This document shows, piece after piece, positions 1 through 11,900 of a stretch of DNA of 64,000 nt; positions within the stretch are counted from its first letter, which is position 1, and every line of letters begins with the position of its first letter. The DNA lies in NCBI GenBank assembly GCA_023101725.1, contig JALJCO010000066.1:124001-188000 (forward strand), given 5' to 3'. Source of the DNA: Atherinomorus stipes (taxonomy: Eukaryota > Chordata > Actinopteri > Atheriniformes > Atherinidae). The notes under the pieces are model-generated. The model saw only the letters and a list, made by a program, of their open reading frames with translations, did no database searches and was not told the DNA's origin. The position numbers and the translations under genes were made by a program.

Positions 1-213
1 ATTATTTCAGTCTCTAAATTTTCAATGAAAATTCCAACCAATCCTTGCAGTGTGACCCCCGCCTAGGATTGGTTAAGGGACCTGTCAGACCTTTGCTTCC
101 ACATTGGGAGACACAGGGAATGGGGGCTGGGTCTTTAAAGAGAGGCGGGACTGTTGATATTCAAATAATTTTGTTGTGCTTTCTGAATGCAACATCGGCA
201 AGGGTAGCTTTAA

Positions 214-981
214 AGGATAACTTTCTTTTTTTTCAACCTGGACCTTCTTTCTAGGAATACATGCATTTACTCACCGGTAAAATTTCTGCATCACTTTGAG
301 TCCTTCGGAAGATATTGCGTTGAGTCGCCCTTCGGTGTACGTCCAGTATATTGGACCTTGATTTTCACCAATACTTTCAGTAGAATGAACAAACAAGTAC
401 TATTGTCCTGTGAGTCCAGATTTAGCTTTCCGTTAGTTACCAGGGTGTTGTACACACTTTTTGGGGCCGCGCGTTCACCATGCGCACTTCCATAGTACAG
501 CTGAGAAGAGCAGCTCGCTACCCAGACAAACCAAAAACAAAATTTGCGGAAATCCGAATTTTGGGGGAGTGGGTAGCCTAGTGGTAATGTCGCAGGCTCT
601 GGTGTGGAGGGACCCGGGTTAGAGTATCCAACACAACATTCAGGTGAACCACTGTGGACCCCTGAGCAAGGTCCTTAACCCCCACCAACTGGTCCCCAGG
701 CGCTTTAAGAAGCAGCCCACTGCTCTGTGGTACTACTGTACAGAGATGGGTAAAATGCAGAGCCCTAATTCCCCCTTGGGGATCAAAACAGTACATAAAA
801 AAAAGGAGTTTTACTGCATATAATGCCTTCTATAGTGACTGCCCGGTCTCCTCCATTATATTGGATGTACGGGGCGACTCAACGTAATATCTTGTGATGC
901 AGACATGTTACAGTACCACTGAGTAAATGTACATATAAACTCCTAGAAATAAGGTTCTGGTTGAAAAAAGAAAGTTATCCT
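214..981. mobile_element. TTAA-flanked MITE with long inverted repeats, carrying a SINE
   Basis: The ends AGGATAACTTTC and GAAAGTTATCCT are reverse complements, and both are bordered by TTAA (210-213, 982-985), the target used by piggyBac-type elements. The arms match over about 150 nt (both contain GTTGAGTCGCC or its complement). A tRNA-derived SINE splits the middle. Confidence 0.75.
566..800 (+). mobile_element. tRNA-derived SINE (V-SINE-like)
   Basis: The head GGGTAGCCTAGTGGTAATG resembles a tRNA A box, GGGTTAGAGTATCC a B box. The body has GACCCCTGAGCAAGGTCCTT AACCCC, the motif shared by fish V-SINE-type elements. It lies inside the MITE at 214-981 and so is younger. Confidence 0.65.
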
Positions 982-986
982 TTAAG

Positions 987-2746
987 ACTGGAAGTCTTTA
1001 GTAAATCTCAGGAGTTTTACTGGAGTCGCGGCGTGCCACCGCAGTCTCGATTGTCAAGTTTGAGATGGTAATCTGGGCTGATTTATAGGAATCTTTTCCT
1101 CGTCTTGGGCTTGCGACAATATCAAACATGTTTCATATTATCCCAAGTCGCAGTGACGCAACACAGTCAACAACCAATACCTGGATGAGCTCTGACAGCA
1201 GTGGAAACAGGTGCTGACCTCCAGAACTGTCAATACTCAAAGTTGCATAATACACTGACCAGAGCCATAGAAATATAGAGTTGTGACATGAGTTGACTTC
1301 AATGTAAAAGCGGTCACGTGACTCACGGAGAATGTCATGTGAACCCTGCGCTGTCAATCATACTGCAGAACACACAACAGCAACATCAGATTACTGACAG
1401 TAAACACTAAATAAACAAAGGTGCTACACAGACGTGCTGGTCACTGAATGTTCTTAGAGAGCAGATTATGTTTTGCATTTTTAGTGTTTTCGCTTACTGT
1501 TTGTCATGTTTTATCTGTTTTGTTTTTTTTTTACAGTGTCTTTGATAAGGTGCTTTCAAATAAAATGTATTATGATGATGATGGGAACAAATTGCATGAT
1601 GGGGAAAAATACTGAAAGAATCTAATTGTAGTCTTGTCAATCGTAACCCTGCAAGTTTCCCAGTCTTTGTAAAAATCTCCATCTGAGAGTAAAAACTGTC
1701 TTTAGATGTGAGCTAGTGTGAGATGGTAGTCTTCCAGGACTCTTTTAAAAAGTTCTCTCATGTGAGGGAGGCATTAAACTAATCAAAGGCGACAAAACTG
1801 TTTAACCCAAAAAAAGGTATCCAAAGCCCGATGGAAAATTATCTCTACAGACTGATGATGATGACAAAGAGACAAAAAGACTAGATCCGAAAACCTTTTT
1901 ACCAAAGCATTCTTCTGAATATCTTTGAAAAGGTTTCATTTTTATCCACTCTGTAGCACTTGGAGATAATCAAAATGTAAAGCGCAAACAAATAAAATTT
2001 ATCATGATTATTATTGACTCAAATGTAAGGAAAAATGTGAGATTTTGGTAATAAAATAGGCCCTCAATAATTAAAAGAACACAATCATGCTGCTCTAGCC
2101 TAATAGTGTCACATTAACAATCAAATATGGAAAAGTTTCCTCTTCTGCTGCTATGTTGTTCAGAGTCATTGTGGACTGGAGCTAATCCAGGCTAGAGCTG
2201 AGCAACAGGTAAGTACAGCCAGATGTCCTGATATATATGAACAGTGTAGTCACCAGTTAACCAAACATTTAAAACCAGAGCAACCGCAGAAACACTCAGG
2301 AAAGTACATGCAAACTCCAGAATGAAAGGCCAGGCTAAAGTACAAACTTTGATAACTGAAGGTGCAGTGTGAAGAATTACTGCCATCTAGTGGTGAAGAT
2401 AGTATCATGGTAAGAACACAACAGGGAATCTACTGTACTGTGACCGTCAGCGGCCAAACTTCTTCCAGACATAGAGATGTTTTCATGTGTAAGTCATGGT
2501 GGCCCACATGTGCGAATGCGCTTCATATGCAAAACAACTGCAATAAGAAAACGCATAAAAAACTGCAACAACAAAAACAACTGCAACTTGTGGTGTGGGC
2601 CACCGTGGATCCAATAGCCTCAGGTGCAGCGATGACTGCCCTACATGTAGCTACAGGTGCACTGTCGTCTTCTAGGGTGCTTTTACGGTGTTACTTATGC
2701 CAAAATGTGCTCTAGCTCCTATCGAACAAAGCTGCTACCGCAGTTT
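987..2746. other. unassigned intergenic sequence
   Basis: No gene or clear repeat ends recognised; short ATG repeats near 1571-1582. Confidence 0.55.
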
Positions 2747-3906
2747 TACAGTGCTGATGACACGACCTTAACTTCAAGTAGCTTTGCCATACAGCACACC
2801 AAGACAAAATAAGTAGCTCTGTGCAGTTAGAAGTCAATCAGACATGTATTTATGTAAATATCTGATGTTTAATAGGCGCTTGCAAACCTCATCTCCATGA
2901 CATGACATCAGCGAGATAAGGAGTTGCAATCAGCTCATTGATTTGCATGTTTTCTCAAAGCCATGGAAAACATGAAAGATGGCTCCAGAACAGCTAGACT
3001 GGAACTGGTTTGTGTAGTGGGATCATCAGCCAGTTCAGCACGAGTAGACCCACAACTGTTAAGGAGCTGCACCGGTTTGACAGAGCCAGGCGTGACAGAG
3101 AGGCACTCGTTCCCTGCATTAGCTTGGGGCTGAACGGCTAACCGGCTAATTATTTGCCATGAGTTAGCTCACAGCCAGTCCCTGCACGGCAAATTAGCCT
3201 TTAAAACTGAGAAGATTACAACTTACATGCTTCCAGTCGAGTTTTAAATAGTTCCTGTTTATAAAGATGAGGATGGAGGGAAGGATGCATCTTTGGAAGC
3301 AGCTGGAGGAGATCTGAAGACTGGAAGAGTTATAACGAAGCGGCAGCTGTCTGTCCATACAGTAGTTTTATGACTGATCTGATTAATCAACGATGGTTGA
3401 AAAAGAATATTCCAGCAGACATGACTGCAGTTTCATGTGTTAGAAGTCTCAACACTTTGGTGAAGCTCCAATAAAAAGAAGCTGTAGACAGGACAGATGT
3501 GCAGAGGGCTCCCACTGGTACCCGATAAGTCCAACCTGCTTCGTTATCCTCTTCAAAATAAAATTCTGGATCTCTAGGAAACTGAAATAAACTAACGCTG
3601 TACTTGTGATGTTTTAAACATTAACTGGTGATACAATTTGAAGGCTGAGTTGTAACTATTCGTCTGTAAAACTGGAAAAGGAACTTAAAAACTGCTATGA
3701 AGCCATTGACTTCAATGTTAAATGAACTGAGAACGTTCTCTGACAGACGTCACGTCTGGTTTTGGCTAATTGTGCCACAGTCTGGTAAGATCCGCTGAAA
3801 TACAGCAATGTTTCCTAATAACTAATTTATGCAGGCACGCCTGTTTCTGATCATCATGAAGAACATTTTGGTCTGTAAAACATAGCAAAAACGAGTCATC
3901 AGCACT
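2747..3906. mobile_element. TTAA-type MITE (AGTGCTGATGAC termini)
   Basis: The left end AGTGCTGATGACACGA and the right end (complement AGTGCTGATGACTCGTTTT) are inverted. The right side abuts TTAA at 3907-3910; the left flank is TTAC, a decayed TTAA. A partial relative lies at 23302-23430. No coding capacity. Confidence 0.6.
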
Positions 3907-3910
3907 TTAA

Positions 3911-4650
3911 AGCAGAACTCAGTAGCTTCAGCTCGGGGCTCCCCCTAGTGGCGTACTTTCACTGTCGTAAAGTTCAACCCCCCCTACACCCCCACAGCAC
4001 ACAGACGGCTTCTCTACCTGTCTTTCCTCTATTTTGATCCCTGGATATATTTCTAAGCTTTTACTAGCTTGTTGATGCTACGTTGCTGCATTGGTAGCAG
4101 CACCTCGTCTCCCTCTGCTCAAAGCAGTGCTGTATCTTCTGAAACGGGACGTTTTACCCGCGATTTGCGGGTAAATTTGCCATGGATTATATTTTTCTCT
4201 GGTGTTGGCGGACAGCAGGTAAGAATACAAACTTTTATTTACTTTTTGCGGACATGACAAGTGTTTATTGAGCCTGAAGCAGTGATGCTTCACCCGGCGC
4301 CCAGGTAGCGCAAGCTACGTGAATCACTCTGGTCCAGCAAAAAGTTGGTTATGAGAGCCAGGAGCCGGTGTTTAGGTGGTGTGAAGCTAAAGAAATGTTT
4401 TCTTTGAATTAGCGCTGGTAGTCTGGTTCAAATCAGAGCTGGAAGCAGCTCGGTAGATAGGGGACCTGAGTACCGTACAGCGGTTTCTGTTGTCGCAAGT
4501 TCTGCTCGGGTCGGCGCAGGCAAAGTTGCATAGAGCTGCTCGCAGGCAGCGGGAGGGGGGAAACATTGAATCGCTCCGTAAACACTTTGTTTAGCCCCAC
4601 AGGGATTCCGAAAAGCATTTATTGAGGTAAAAAAGTTACTGAGTTCTCCT
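3911..4650. mobile_element. TTAA-flanked MITE (AGSAGAACTCAGTARCTT termini)
   Basis: A 740-bp element with inverted ends and TTAA on both sides (3907-3910, 4651-4654). It shares the left TTAA with the neighbouring MITE ending at 3906. The interior ORFs are not conserved proteins. Confidence 0.72.
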
Positions 4651-4654
4651 TTAA

Positions 4655-6548
4655 AGCTTCACAGAGTTCACAGAGCCTGCAGATATGATGATGAGATAGA
4701 AATGTCCTGAACAGTCTGGGATCTGAAATGTCTGAGGAAAGGACAGTAAAGGGCCAACTGAGGGGCAGGGACAGCCTATGGACTTGACAGTCTGGGGCCG
4801 ATGGGGGGGCTGGGACATTCTGGGGCTGTCCCAGTCTAGACTTGTAAACAGAACGGCTACGTGTTGACTTGCACGCTCACCACAGGAAAAACTGAAGGAC
4901 TGCTGATGATCTGGCCACTCCGACACAAACTTCCACACGCTGGCTCCAGGGTTACAGACATATGGCCAAATCAATGTTTCTTCTGTCTGGCCATCTTGTT
5001 GTCGTTGGCAACTAGGTTGCCATGGTAAACTGCTCAGACAGTGAGCCACTGAGCTGCAGCTGCCAGGCCGGACCCACTCAGGAAGTATTTCAAAATGGGT
5101 GGGACTTTAGCTCAGCTGTGTCAGTCCTGAAGATAATGTGTTCAGACAGTCACAAAAACATGCAGTAAAAGCCGTCACTGAAAAGCAATCCTAAATGTTA
5201 TTAACTGGGCTCCAAGCAGAATGGCAGCACTTCACTTCATAGTTTGTTCATATTACTGGACCTCCTCGGGTGAATGAAACAGGCTCTAAAACACCCAGGG
5301 CTTGGCAGGGGCACTGACTGGTAAAATGGTGGCACGAGACCTCAAATGTCTCGTTTTTAGGAAATGATTTGCTGATTATTACAACTAAAGTTTTCATTTA
5401 ATGTAGAAAGTATAGCAAAATCATAAAACAACTGTTTACTCGAGTTGTTTGTGCATTGTTTGTCTGGACTTACTGATGCACTTGTAAGAAAAAATAAGAT
5501 TCAGCAAAATCACCTGAATTATCTGCTTTTTTTTTTTTTTTTTTTAGCAGACCTCACAATAGTCACATCTGATGGATTTAAGCATGTCCACTTGGACAGA
5601 TGGAAAGATGATGCTGCGTAAATAATGCATTATGATCAAGAACATGCTTGTGTTGGGATTTCATCTCGCTTTAAACTTGCACTTCAGGTTTAATGGTCAG
5701 TTTTCTCTAAGTATTTTCTAAAATGTGATCATCTACATTAGAGGAGGCAACTGAGAGTATTTTAGGTGGGTTGAATGAAGACCAGTGGATATGTTAAAAC
5801 ATACAGTGATGAACCTTGAACTTGACTTTAGGTTCAAGTCAAGGAAAGCATGTGTGACCAGTCAGTTGAGATGCTGAGGAGAAAAAAGGACACATTTTCA
5901 ATCTGTCGCAGGCCGGCACAAATCCTGTTTGTGAAAGATGTGGGTCTAGGGAGGTGACATTTTCATACATTTGGGTCTGTCCAGGCTTGGATGGATATTA
6001 GTCCTAATTACAACTTCAATTCAACTTCACCCTTTGGAATCACCCCCAATGGCCTCAAGGTGCTGGCAGGGGTCCTGCAGCTGTTGCCTTCAAGCCCATC
6101 AATGGATGGGAGCTAGAAAAGACTGCTCCAGCTACACTAGTGCAAAAAAAAGATGTGCTGTTTTACCTTAAGTTAGATAAAAATAGGGAAACTACACAGT
6201 TCTGACACGAAATTTCACTTGATGTGAGGATCCTTCCTGAAATTCCCCAAATGACCTTAAGACAGGAATTAGTTGCAATGTTTGGGCTCCAGCCTTCTGA
6301 ATCTTCAGATTAGATAGTCGAACGATTAGAGACTAGTGTCTTTATTGCTGGAGCCGGACAACGGGGATGGGGATGGGGACGGAGACGGGATGGGATAGGG
6401 ACGGAACAGGGCATGGATGAGGACAGAAAAAAAAACAATGCAGAGATGAAAATATTGAAGGAATATTAGTATTTTCGTGATAATCACCTGGATGCAGTAC
6501 ATGAGGTTTGAGGATTTTAGCTAGATTGCTGAGTCATATTATAAATTC

Positions 6549-6601
<53 letters not shown>

Positions 6602-6616
6602 TTTAAATATTACATA
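4655..6616. other. unassigned intergenic sequence
   Basis: No gene recognised. It contains a T23 tract (about 5524-5546), a G-run region (6359-6425) and an AT microsatellite (6551-6600). The ORF at 4651-5049 (minus) has no recognisable domain. Confidence 0.6.
6358..6426 (+). repeat. G-run repeat, potential G-quadruplex
   Basis: CGGGGATGGGGATGGGGACGG followed by further GGG runs up to 6410: at least six runs of three or more G with loops of 2-8 nt. Confidence 0.6.
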
Positions 6617-7671
6617 CAGTGGGTATGGAAAGTATTCACACTTTGTTTCATTGCAGCCATTTGCCAAAAATCAAAAACAGTCATTTTACTTCTCATCATT
6701 GTACACTCAGATCTTGACAGAAAAAAACAGAAATGTAGAAATCTTTGCAAATTTATTTAAAAAAAGAAAAACTGAAATATCATATGGTCATAAGTATTCA
6801 GACCCTTTGCTCAGTACTGAGTAGAAGCACCTTTTGAGCTCGTACAGCCATGAGTCCTCTTGGGAATGATGCAACAAGTTTTTCACATCTGGATTTGGGA
6901 TCTTCTGCATTCCAGATCCTCTCCAGTTCTTTCAGGTTGGATGGTGAACGGTGGTGGACAGCCATTTTCAGGTTTCTCCAGAGATGCTCAATTGGATTTA
7001 AGTCAGGGCTCTGGCTGGGCCAGTCAAGAATGGTCCCAGAGTTGTTCTGAAGCCACTCCTTTGTTATTTTAGCTGTGTGCTGAGGGTCATTGTCTTGTTG
7101 GAAGGTGAACCTTCAGCCCAGTCTGAGGTCCTGAGCACTCTGAAAGAGCTTTTCTTCCAGGATCTCTCTGTTCTTGGTTGAATTCATTTTTCCTCAAATG
7201 CAACCAGTCGTCCTGTCCTTGCTGCGGAAAAACACCCCATAGCATGATGCTGCCACCACCATGTTTCACTGTTGGGATGGTATTGGGCAGGTGATGAGCA
7301 GTGCCTGGTTTTCTCCACACATACTGCATAAAATTAAAGCCAAAAAGTTAAATCTTGGTCTCATCAGACCAGAGAATCTTATTTCTCACAGTCTGGGAGT
7401 CCTTCATGTGTTTTTTTGGCAAACTCTATGCGGGGTTTCATATGTCTGCACTGAGGAGAGGCTTCCATCGGGTCACTCTACCATAAAGCCCCGACTGGTG
7501 GAGGCTGCAGTGATAGTTGACTTTGTGGAACTTTCTCCCATCTCCCTACTGCATCTCCTGGAGCTCAGCCACATTGATCTTTTGGCTTCTTCTGTACCTC
7601 TCTCACCAAGGCTCTTCTCCCACAATAGTTCAGTTTCACTGGATTGAGTCTAGGAAGAGTTCTGTCATCCC
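6617..7671 (-). mobile_element. Tc1-like transposon, truncated
   Basis: The terminal repeat CAGTGGGTATGGAAAGTATT starts after a TA (6615-6616). Minus-strand transposase remnants include [13 protein letters not shown] and [15 protein letters not shown] (ORF 7087-7329), typical of Tc1 transposases. The other end is lost: similarity to the copy at 35392-36948 stops at about 7671, where a TA microsatellite begins. Confidence 0.8.
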
Positions 7672-8137
7672 AAATATATATATATATATATATATACTAT
7701 ATTTACTGTACATATATGGTATAATAATATTATGATCAATGGTCCTTGATCTATCGTACAATGTCAATAAAAAAAATATATATATAAAAAGGGGAAAGAA
7801 GAGGAGTTGAAACCTCCTCTAGCTGTAGGGACCCCCAACAACCTGAACCAGAACTCGCCTCCTAATCAGTTGTGATTAAATGCATCAGTGTCTGATTTAA
7901 AATTTTGAATAAACTGTATTGCCACAAAGTTCAAGCAACAATGAGAAGTGGGATTTAATTTAAACCATAAAGTGCAGATCTACACTGCTACATAAATGAA
8001 CGAAAATTATCTGAAGAAAGAAACTCCTGCAGACAAGTTTTACTTGATTTAAAAGAAATGTAACAGCTTCATTGAGAGTCAGAAAGTGAACATCGAGCTC
8101 ACTCGCATTTCACTGGTGTGAAGTTTGGAACAATTTG
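7672..8137. other. TA microsatellite and region 3' of sox8
   Basis: TA runs at 7675-7697; the remainder probably includes sox8 3' UTR on the minus strand. A TATATATAAAAA stretch lies near 7778. Confidence 0.5.
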
Positions 8138-8949
8138 TTAATTAATTTGAAATGTTACTCTACTTATGTTTCTACTCCAGGGAAAGTAAAAACCAGTCAT
8201 GTTGCAGTTCTGTGTCCATGTTTTTGTCCTGTTTAAGGCCTGGAGAGTGCTGTGTAGAGAGGCTGCTCCCAACCAGAGGGAGGACTGTGGAGGAGGAGGC
8301 AGCAAGGCCAGGCTGCTGATAAGGGGTGCAGCATAAGACCTGCTGGAGGAGTGGAAGTATGGGTACTGATACAGACCAGGGTAACCGGGAAATGCGCTGT
8401 AGAAGCTGGAGCTCTGAAGGTCAGCAGAGTCTGGTTGATTAGCAGGAGATAAGGATGAGAAGGAAGGGCAGGTGCTTGAGCTCAGGGAAGTGTACTGAGG
8501 TGGATGTGACGATGGAGGAGGAGTGGAGGAGGAGGAGGAGGGGGAGGAGCTATAGTGAGTTGGGCTCATTTGCTCTGTTTTAATCTGAGGCGGTTGCCTG
8601 GCGTCCTCATGCAGCTCTTGGGTGTGAATGGGGGAGGAAGATGTTTTTGGTGTGCAGAGAAGGATGCTGTCTGGATGTGGGAGGGATGATCCAGAGGGGT
8701 TGCAGGGTTCCATCGGGGTCAGAAGCGTGGTGCCGTGGCCGTTTTGAGGCAGGTACTGGTCAAACTCGTGGACATCGAAGCCCTCCATGGTGCCGATGAC
8801 GTCTGTGCTGAGCTCAGAGATGTCCACGTTACTGAAGTCGATATTCTGACGACCAGGAGGAGCAGAGCTGCTGCCGTCCAAAGGCTTTGCCCCCGTGTGA
8901 AGATCAGTTTTAGGGGTGGTAGGAGGTGTTGGAGGACCGTGAACTTGAC
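8138..8949 (-). CDS. sox8: sox8 exon 3 (transactivation domains, with C-terminal frameshift)
   Basis: The acceptor is TTTCTAG, and joining gives [17 protein letters not shown]. It carries the central transactivation segment and a Ser/Pro-rich region with KTEQMSP, a possible SUMO site (IKTE). At a CCT microrepeat (about 8288-8300 on the plus strand) the frame departs from the family; reading 1 nt out of register gives [18 protein letters not shown] and a stop at 8233-8235. From ATG to that stop the exons total 1363 nt, one more than a multiple of three, as a single-base insertion would give. In the open frame translation runs on to 8138. Confidence 0.9.
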
Positions 8950-11900
8950 CTAGAAATCAAAACAAGATTCAGTTGTAGATTTCAGTTGTAGATGATGCTC
9001 TAACTAAAAATACTCCATAATGTCAGCACCTGGCTTGTCTGCATTGTAATGGTGGTGCACATCTCCTGTGGCTAAGCCCATTTCCGTCTTATAAAAGCCA
9101 TGCTGTTGCTGCTGGGGCGCTCCGGATCTGCCATCCCCCTGACCTGTTTTGGCACTCTTGCGTCTCCGAGGCTGGTACTTGTAATCTGGATAGTCTTTCT
9201 TGTGCTGCAGCCTCAGCCTCTCTGCCTCCTCAACAAAGGGACGCCTCTCCATTTCAGAAAGGAGCCTGGAAGGACAGGAAAGAGCTAGTGAGCACATGGA
9301 GGTGCTTTAAATAATCACAAAACCATGTGCATGTTGTCCAGTGATGACAAAAATGTGGTTTTCATTTAGAATTCTCACTTCTTCACTTACATTTTTAGAC
9401 AGCCATTTTATTAATGTCAACAGTGCAATTACACCAGACAGCAAAGATGTTTTGCCAACTTCAGTTTTTTATGATCCCCATTTGGGTTCAAATGATGGCG
9501 TTGACTGAGGTTGAGCCTCTTTTCAGCCACGCATCCACCAGAGAGGATAGATTTCTTTCTGAACTTTGGACCCATTAAATACTAAGTACCCCAAGTGGCT
9601 TAAATAAGCCCCAAATGTGTCTGCTGTCTGGGTAATAGTTGTTCTGCATGCTGCTCTGGAATGTAGAGCAACACAAATCCCAGCTTCAGAAAAGTGATGC
9701 CATTTGTTATGTTGTATTGCAGCGTTTTATCATACAGTTGTGTGAAAAAGTGTTCTGATTTCTTACTTTTTTGCATGTTTGTCACACTTAAATGTTACAG
9801 ATCATCAAAAAAATCGAAATGTAAGACAAAGATAACACAAGTTAACAGAAAATGCAGTTTTTAAATTAAGATTTTCATTAGTAGGGGGGATCAAAACCTC
9901 CATGGCCCTGTGTGAAAAAGTGATTGCACAGCGACGACTCATCCAAGAGGTCACAGAAGACCCCAGAACAACATCTACTGTAAAGAACTGCAGGCCTCAC
10001 TTGCCTCAATTAAGGTCAGTGTTTATGACTCCACCACAAGAAAGAGACTGGGCAAAAATGGCCTGCATGGCAGAGTTCCAAGACCAAAACCACTGCTGAG
10101 CAAAAAGAACATAAAGGCTTGTCTCAGTTTTGCCAGGAAGCGTCTTGATGGTCCTCAAGACTTTTGGGAAAAGACTCTGTGGACTGACGAGGCAAAAGTT
10201 GAACTTTTTGGAAGATGTAGATCCCATTACATCTGCCGTAAAAGTAACACGGCATTTCAGAAATGGAACATCATACCAACAGTAAAATATGGTGGTTTTA
10301 GTGTGATGGTCTGGGGCTGTTTTGCTGCTTCAGGACCTGGAAGACTTGCTGTGGTAAATGGAACCATGAATTCTGCTGTCTACCAAAAAATCCTGAAGGA
10401 GAATGTCCAGCCATCTGTTGGTGACCTCAAGCTGAAGCGGACCTGGGTTCTGCAGCAGGACAATGATCCAAAACACACCAGCAAGTCCACCTCTGAATGG
10501 CTTAAGGACAACAAAATGAAGACTTTGGAGTGGTCTAGTCAAAGTCCCAACCTGAATCTCATTGAGATGCTGTGGCATGACCTTAAAAAGGTGGTTCATG
10601 CTGGAAAACCCTCCAATGTGGCTGAATTACAACAATTCTGCAAAGATAAGTGAAACAACAGAACTTCAGGCTGTTTTGGAGCAGGGTTGATGGAAAATTT
10701 AAATGACTGCGGCCCTTGAGGACTGCTTTAGCAAATATGAGATTAAAATGCAATTAATTAGATTAATTAACTACAAATCCTGTAATTAATTAGATTATTC
10801 TTTTTTAATCGCCTGACAGCCCTTGAAAAAAGCAAAAGAACTTTGGTCTTTTATCATCTATAAGGCGTAAAACCCAAGAAAAAGATTCAGAAAGTCTGAG
10901 CAAAGCTGAATGAATAAAGTCCAAAGACGGAAACTACTTTTGGATGAGCTCAATCTTTCTGCCCTCATGGTACAACTATCGAGGAACTGTAATTATTACA
11001 GTCATGTGGGTTCAGGAGTTGTATCCTGATTGAAACCATCTTCAATCCAAACGGTCCACTGCTGCATCAAGAAATGTAACCAGAAACTGTATCACACAAC
11101 GATAAGCCATGTATCAACTCTGGGCAGAAACACAGCTGAGTTCCATAGACTCATAGATGGTCAGAAAGAAATGGAAACATGATTTGTGGTCAGATGAATC
11201 AAAGTTTCAGCCTCTTTTGGGCAAAAACTGCCCTCAATACACCAAAGATATGAAACACAATCCAGACTGTTACAGCGAGAGGAGCAGAAGCCAGCATCTG
11301 CGATTTAGTGGGAGGGCATGTGTCCATGGCATGGATGACTTGTTTGTAGGTTTAATGATGATGTGTTTCCCTGGCTTACAAGAGCAAGGCTTCAGAGACA
11401 CAGAGTGTGTTTGTCTGGCCTGGATTTGGTCCAGATTGGTCTCCTATTGAGAATAAGTGGCGCATTGAGGAGAGAAAAATAAGATAACACCCACAGACAG
11501 CTGAAACCTTGAATTCAGCAAGATTCAGATTCCCTTTTGCAAAATTTGGAACAATTATCCCAACTTTTTTGGCTGTGTTGCTTCCTGGCATTGAATTATG
11601 AAATAGTATTTTCAAAATGTAATAAAACTGGTCAGAAAGTGACTTGTTTGGCCTGCTTTTTTTTATATTACGATTTATTTAGCAAATGACAGATTGCATT
11701 TTTTCTAACTTTTCTATCTTTCTTTTTTTTCTTTCTTTGGGTGTTTATGAGTAACTACGTCAGATACACATGAAAGAAAATTATTGTTTGAAGTCAGTTT
11801 TAGCACCTATAATTGGTTGTGTAAGACCATTTACCAAAATTACACAATAAAACTCCTGGGTCAAACTGCTGGGTTAAAAAGGGACTATCTGTGTTATTTC

